This document shows positions 5,020-6,704 of a DNA stretch of 6,704 nt, piece by piece; the first letter of the stretch is position 1; every line of letters begins with the position of its first letter. The DNA lies in contig DJYG01000020.1 of the NCBI GenBank assembly GCA_002450015.1, forward strand, positions 686 through 7,389, given 5' to 3'. The notes below the pieces were generated by a model. The model ran no database searches. It had not been told where the DNA came from and was given only the letters and a program-made list of their open reading frames with translations. Origin of the DNA: Cyanobacteria bacterium UBA6984 (GTDB lineage Bacteria; Cyanobacteriota; Vampirovibrionia; Gastranaerophilales; Gastranaerophilaceae). The position numbers and the translations under genes are program-made.

Positions 5020-5044
5020 CTCTCTCGCGCGTTTTTCTCTCTCG
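5020..5044 (-). promoter_or_regulatory. Purine-rich leader with repeated CGAGAGAG
   Basis: Read on the minus strand, this leader of the 84-aa gene contains CGAGAGAG twice (5044-5037 and 5027-5020), separated by AAAAACGCG. The copy next to the gene supplies the Shine-Dalgarno. The CGCGCG (5026-5031) is unusual in this AT-rich DNA. The upstream copy could be a standby ribosome site or a protein-binding site in the RNA; this is inferred. Confidence 0.4.
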
Positions 5045-5144
5045 ACAAATCTTATTTAATGAGAAAAATTTAAAAGTCATATTTTTTACTGAAATTTATT
5101 ATAATAAATTAATATATCTTAATAAATCTCACCTTTTTATGTAG

Positions 5145-5150
5145 TATAAT
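5145..5150 (+). promoter_or_regulatory. -10 element of a probable leaderless promoter
   Basis: TATAAT is a perfect -10 box ending only six bases before the ATG at 5157. Transcription would then start at or next to the A of the start codon. No good -35 lies 16-18 bp upstream, and the TG of an extended -10 is missing. No Shine-Dalgarno precedes the ATG, which fits leaderless translation. Confidence 0.55.
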
Positions 5151-5156
5151 GAATTT

Positions 5157-6422
5157 ATGGAAAAAATAAATCGTAAAAATGTACTAATTATTGGAAACTG
5201 TGCAAAAGAATATGCCCTTGCCAAAAAATTAACTGAATTAGACTGTGTAGAAACCGTATATGTTGCAAGGGGCAATGATGCAATGAAAGAATTTTGTACA
5301 TGCATTGATATTCGTGAAGATTCACCAATAGATTTATTGGAATTTGCAATAGAAAATGGTGTTGACTTGACCGTTGTTATGAGTGAAAAGGCTATAAAGG
5401 CTGATGTAGCTTCATTTTTTGCTGACAACGGTCAATTTGTTTTTGGTCCGACGGCAAAAAGTGCAGAAATTTGCACAAGTAAATCAATTGGCAAAAAATT
5501 TATGTATAAATTAAGAATACCAACAGCAAAATTTGGTATTTTTGAAAAATCAAATTTCGCACTAGACTATGCAAGAAATTCGCAAATGCCTATTGTAACA
5601 AAAACAGATGAGCACAGGGGGGTAAACGGAACTCTTGTTTGTAGTTCTTATTCAATAGCAAAGTCGTTTATAGAAGAATCATTTTTGCGCGGTGAACAAA
5701 AGATTATTATTGAAGATTATATTTACGGGCATGAATTTTCATTTTATGTTGTAACTGACGGTTATAATGCATTACCTCTTTCAAGTGTTGCAAATTATAA
5801 ATTTTCTCTTGATGGTGATGGTGGATTATTAACTTCAGGAATGGGCTGCTATGCACCGGATTATAAAATTTCTTTAGAAACGGAACAATATATCATGCAT
5901 GAAATGATATTTCCTACATTAGACAGTCTTGCTCAAGATGGAACACCTTATGTCGGAATATTAGGACTAGATGCAGTCTTAACGCCTGAAAATGATGTTG
6001 TTGCACTAGAATATAACACTTCACTACAAGAGCACGACTGTCAAGGAGTTTTGTCTTTAATGAACGAAAATTTATTCTATTTAATGCAAGCTTGCGCAAT
6101 GGGTACATTTGCTGATGATTATGAAAATGTGAATATGTCTGAAGAATTTGCGGTTTCAGCTGTTTTATCAGCAGGAAGAAAAAGCGGTTCTATAATATCC
6201 GGTTTGGAAAATATTGATGATTCTACAAAAGTTGCACATTTTAACACTATAAAAAACAGGTATCTTGAATACGAAACAGTAGGTGACAGAACACTTTTGA
6301 TAACAAAGAATGCTAAAACAATTTCACGTGCTGTTGAGAATTTGTATGACGAAATAGAATTAATTAAATTTGATGGTAAAAAACACAGAAAAGACCTGTG
6401 CTCAGTACCTGATTATAATTAA
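5157..6422 (+). CDS. PurD-like ATP-grasp protein (divergent phosphoribosylamine-glycine ligase homologue)
   Basis: This 421-aa protein is collinear with PurD (GARS), which joins phosphoribosylamine and glycine using ATP in the second step of purine synthesis; usual length is 420-430 aa. The N-terminal Rossmann-like part VLIIGNCAKEYALAKKL (9-25) aligns with PurD 'VLVIG.GGREHALA'. ENGVDLTVV (66-74), FGPTAKSAE (96-104), IEDYIYGHEFSFYV (185-198) and TSGMGCYAP (226-234) also match. The ATP-grasp Lys149 and the metal-binding pair E285/N287 (LEYN) are kept. Key signatures are changed. The glycine-rich loop 'KADGLAAGKG' is KTDEHRGVNG (149-158), and the family signature R-[LF]-G-D-P-E-x-Q is SLQEHDCQ (289-296), same length, only the final Gln retained. 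It may be a paralogue with another substrate or a fast-evolving PurD. The start keeps the full N-terminal strand, and no earlier in-frame start exists after the stop at 5142-5144. Confidence 0.8.
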   Translation: MEKINRKNVLIIGNCAKEYALAKKLTELDCVETVYVARGNDAMKEFCTCIDIREDSPIDLLEFAIENGVDLTVVMSEKAIKADVASFFADNGQFVFGPTAKSAEICTSKSIGKKFMYKLRIPTAKFGIFEKSNFALDYARNSQMPIVTKTDEHRGVNGTLVCSSYSIAKSFIEESFLRGEQKIIIEDYIYGHEFSFYVVTDGYNALPLSSVANYKFSLDGDGGLLTSGMGCYAPDYKISLETEQYIMHEMIFPTLDSLAQDGTPYVGILGLDAVLTPENDVVALEYNTSLQEHDCQGVLSLMNENLFYLMQACAMGTFADDYENVNMSEEFAVSAVLSAGRKSGSIISGLENIDDSTKVAHFNTIKNRYLEYETVGDRTLLITKNAKTISRAVENLYDEIELIKFDGKKHRKDLCSVPDYN

Positions 6423-6704
6423 AAGAATAAATATACAAAATATTGGTTAATAATTTTTTGTGAATATAAACCAGAAAATAGTTAATAGTGAACTATTGAT
6501 AGTAAATGGTGACTTTAAACTTTTTTAAAATTTGAGAATTGGCAAGATTCTGAAATAAATTTAGTATGCAAAAATATATTAGTTATCACATTCCAAAACA
6601 AGTTCTGAATAATATAAAATAAAAGCTTATGTAAATTTATATTACAGTCATGAACACAAAAGACCTGTTTTGGTGAGGGATTTTTGGTCTGTATTTTAAT
6701 TATA
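6423..6704. other. AT-rich region with no supportable gene
   Basis: No credible coding region was found on either strand. A weak A/T hairpin with a six-T run at 6437-6459 could end the PurD-like transcript. A cluster of related short units occurs at 6476-6515, including AATAGT-GA-ACTATT (6484-6497). Near the end, AGACC (6661-6665) and GGTCT (6686-6690) are inverted with a following T-rich stretch, which could be another weak terminator. A promoter for a gene outside the window may be present but could not be assigned. Confidence 0.35.

Overview
The window is AT-rich bacterial DNA that opens with the tail of a ribosomal RNA operon. It carries six protein genes. Several traits point to an uncultured gut lineage of the Gastranaerophilales / Vampirovibrionia (Melainabacteria) type: a prepilin-like protein with a K-A^FTLAE processing site, a cytosolic alpha-amylase-like protein whose N-terminal leader ends in 'NFKG', and a strong A/T bias in codons and spacers. 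This is an inference from sequence style; the partial 23S rRNA would settle it.

Layout. Positions 1-295 are the 3' end of 23S rRNA, followed by 5S rRNA (375-490) and a rho-independent terminator. Most of the 5S and the whole terminator are then duplicated in tandem (391-550 and 551-750). The second copy is a 5S pseudogene: it lacks the 5' end and carries a 45-nt imperfect palindrome in place of 5 nt of 5S. Next comes a divergent pair, a small XRE/Cro-type regulator (minus strand) and a nine-cysteine type IV pilin-like protein (plus strand). Their shared control region holds a good sigma70 promoter overlaid by five copies of a TATCCRGTAARTA element. This looks like a compact self-contained switch. 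An alpha-amylase-like (GH13-type) protein follows the pilin gene on the same strand, ending at a perfect GC-rich hairpin.

The second half holds a D-2-hydroxyacid dehydrogenase homologue (3673-4701), whose terminator overlaps its own stop codon. A convergent orphan 84-aa gene (4756-5010, minus) follows, and then a PurD-like ATP-grasp protein (5157-6422), apparently leaderless. Both enzyme homologues keep their overall fold and length but have lost family signature residues. The dehydrogenase has Arg where the catalytic His should be. The PurD-like protein has lost the R-[LF]-G-D-P-E signature and the glycine-rich ATP loop. They may be repurposed paralogues. The last 282 bases contain no gene that I can support.

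The most notable items are the operator array, the rearranged 5S region, and the two enzymes with altered active sites. I see no CRISPR array, tRNA, transposase or complete mobile element.
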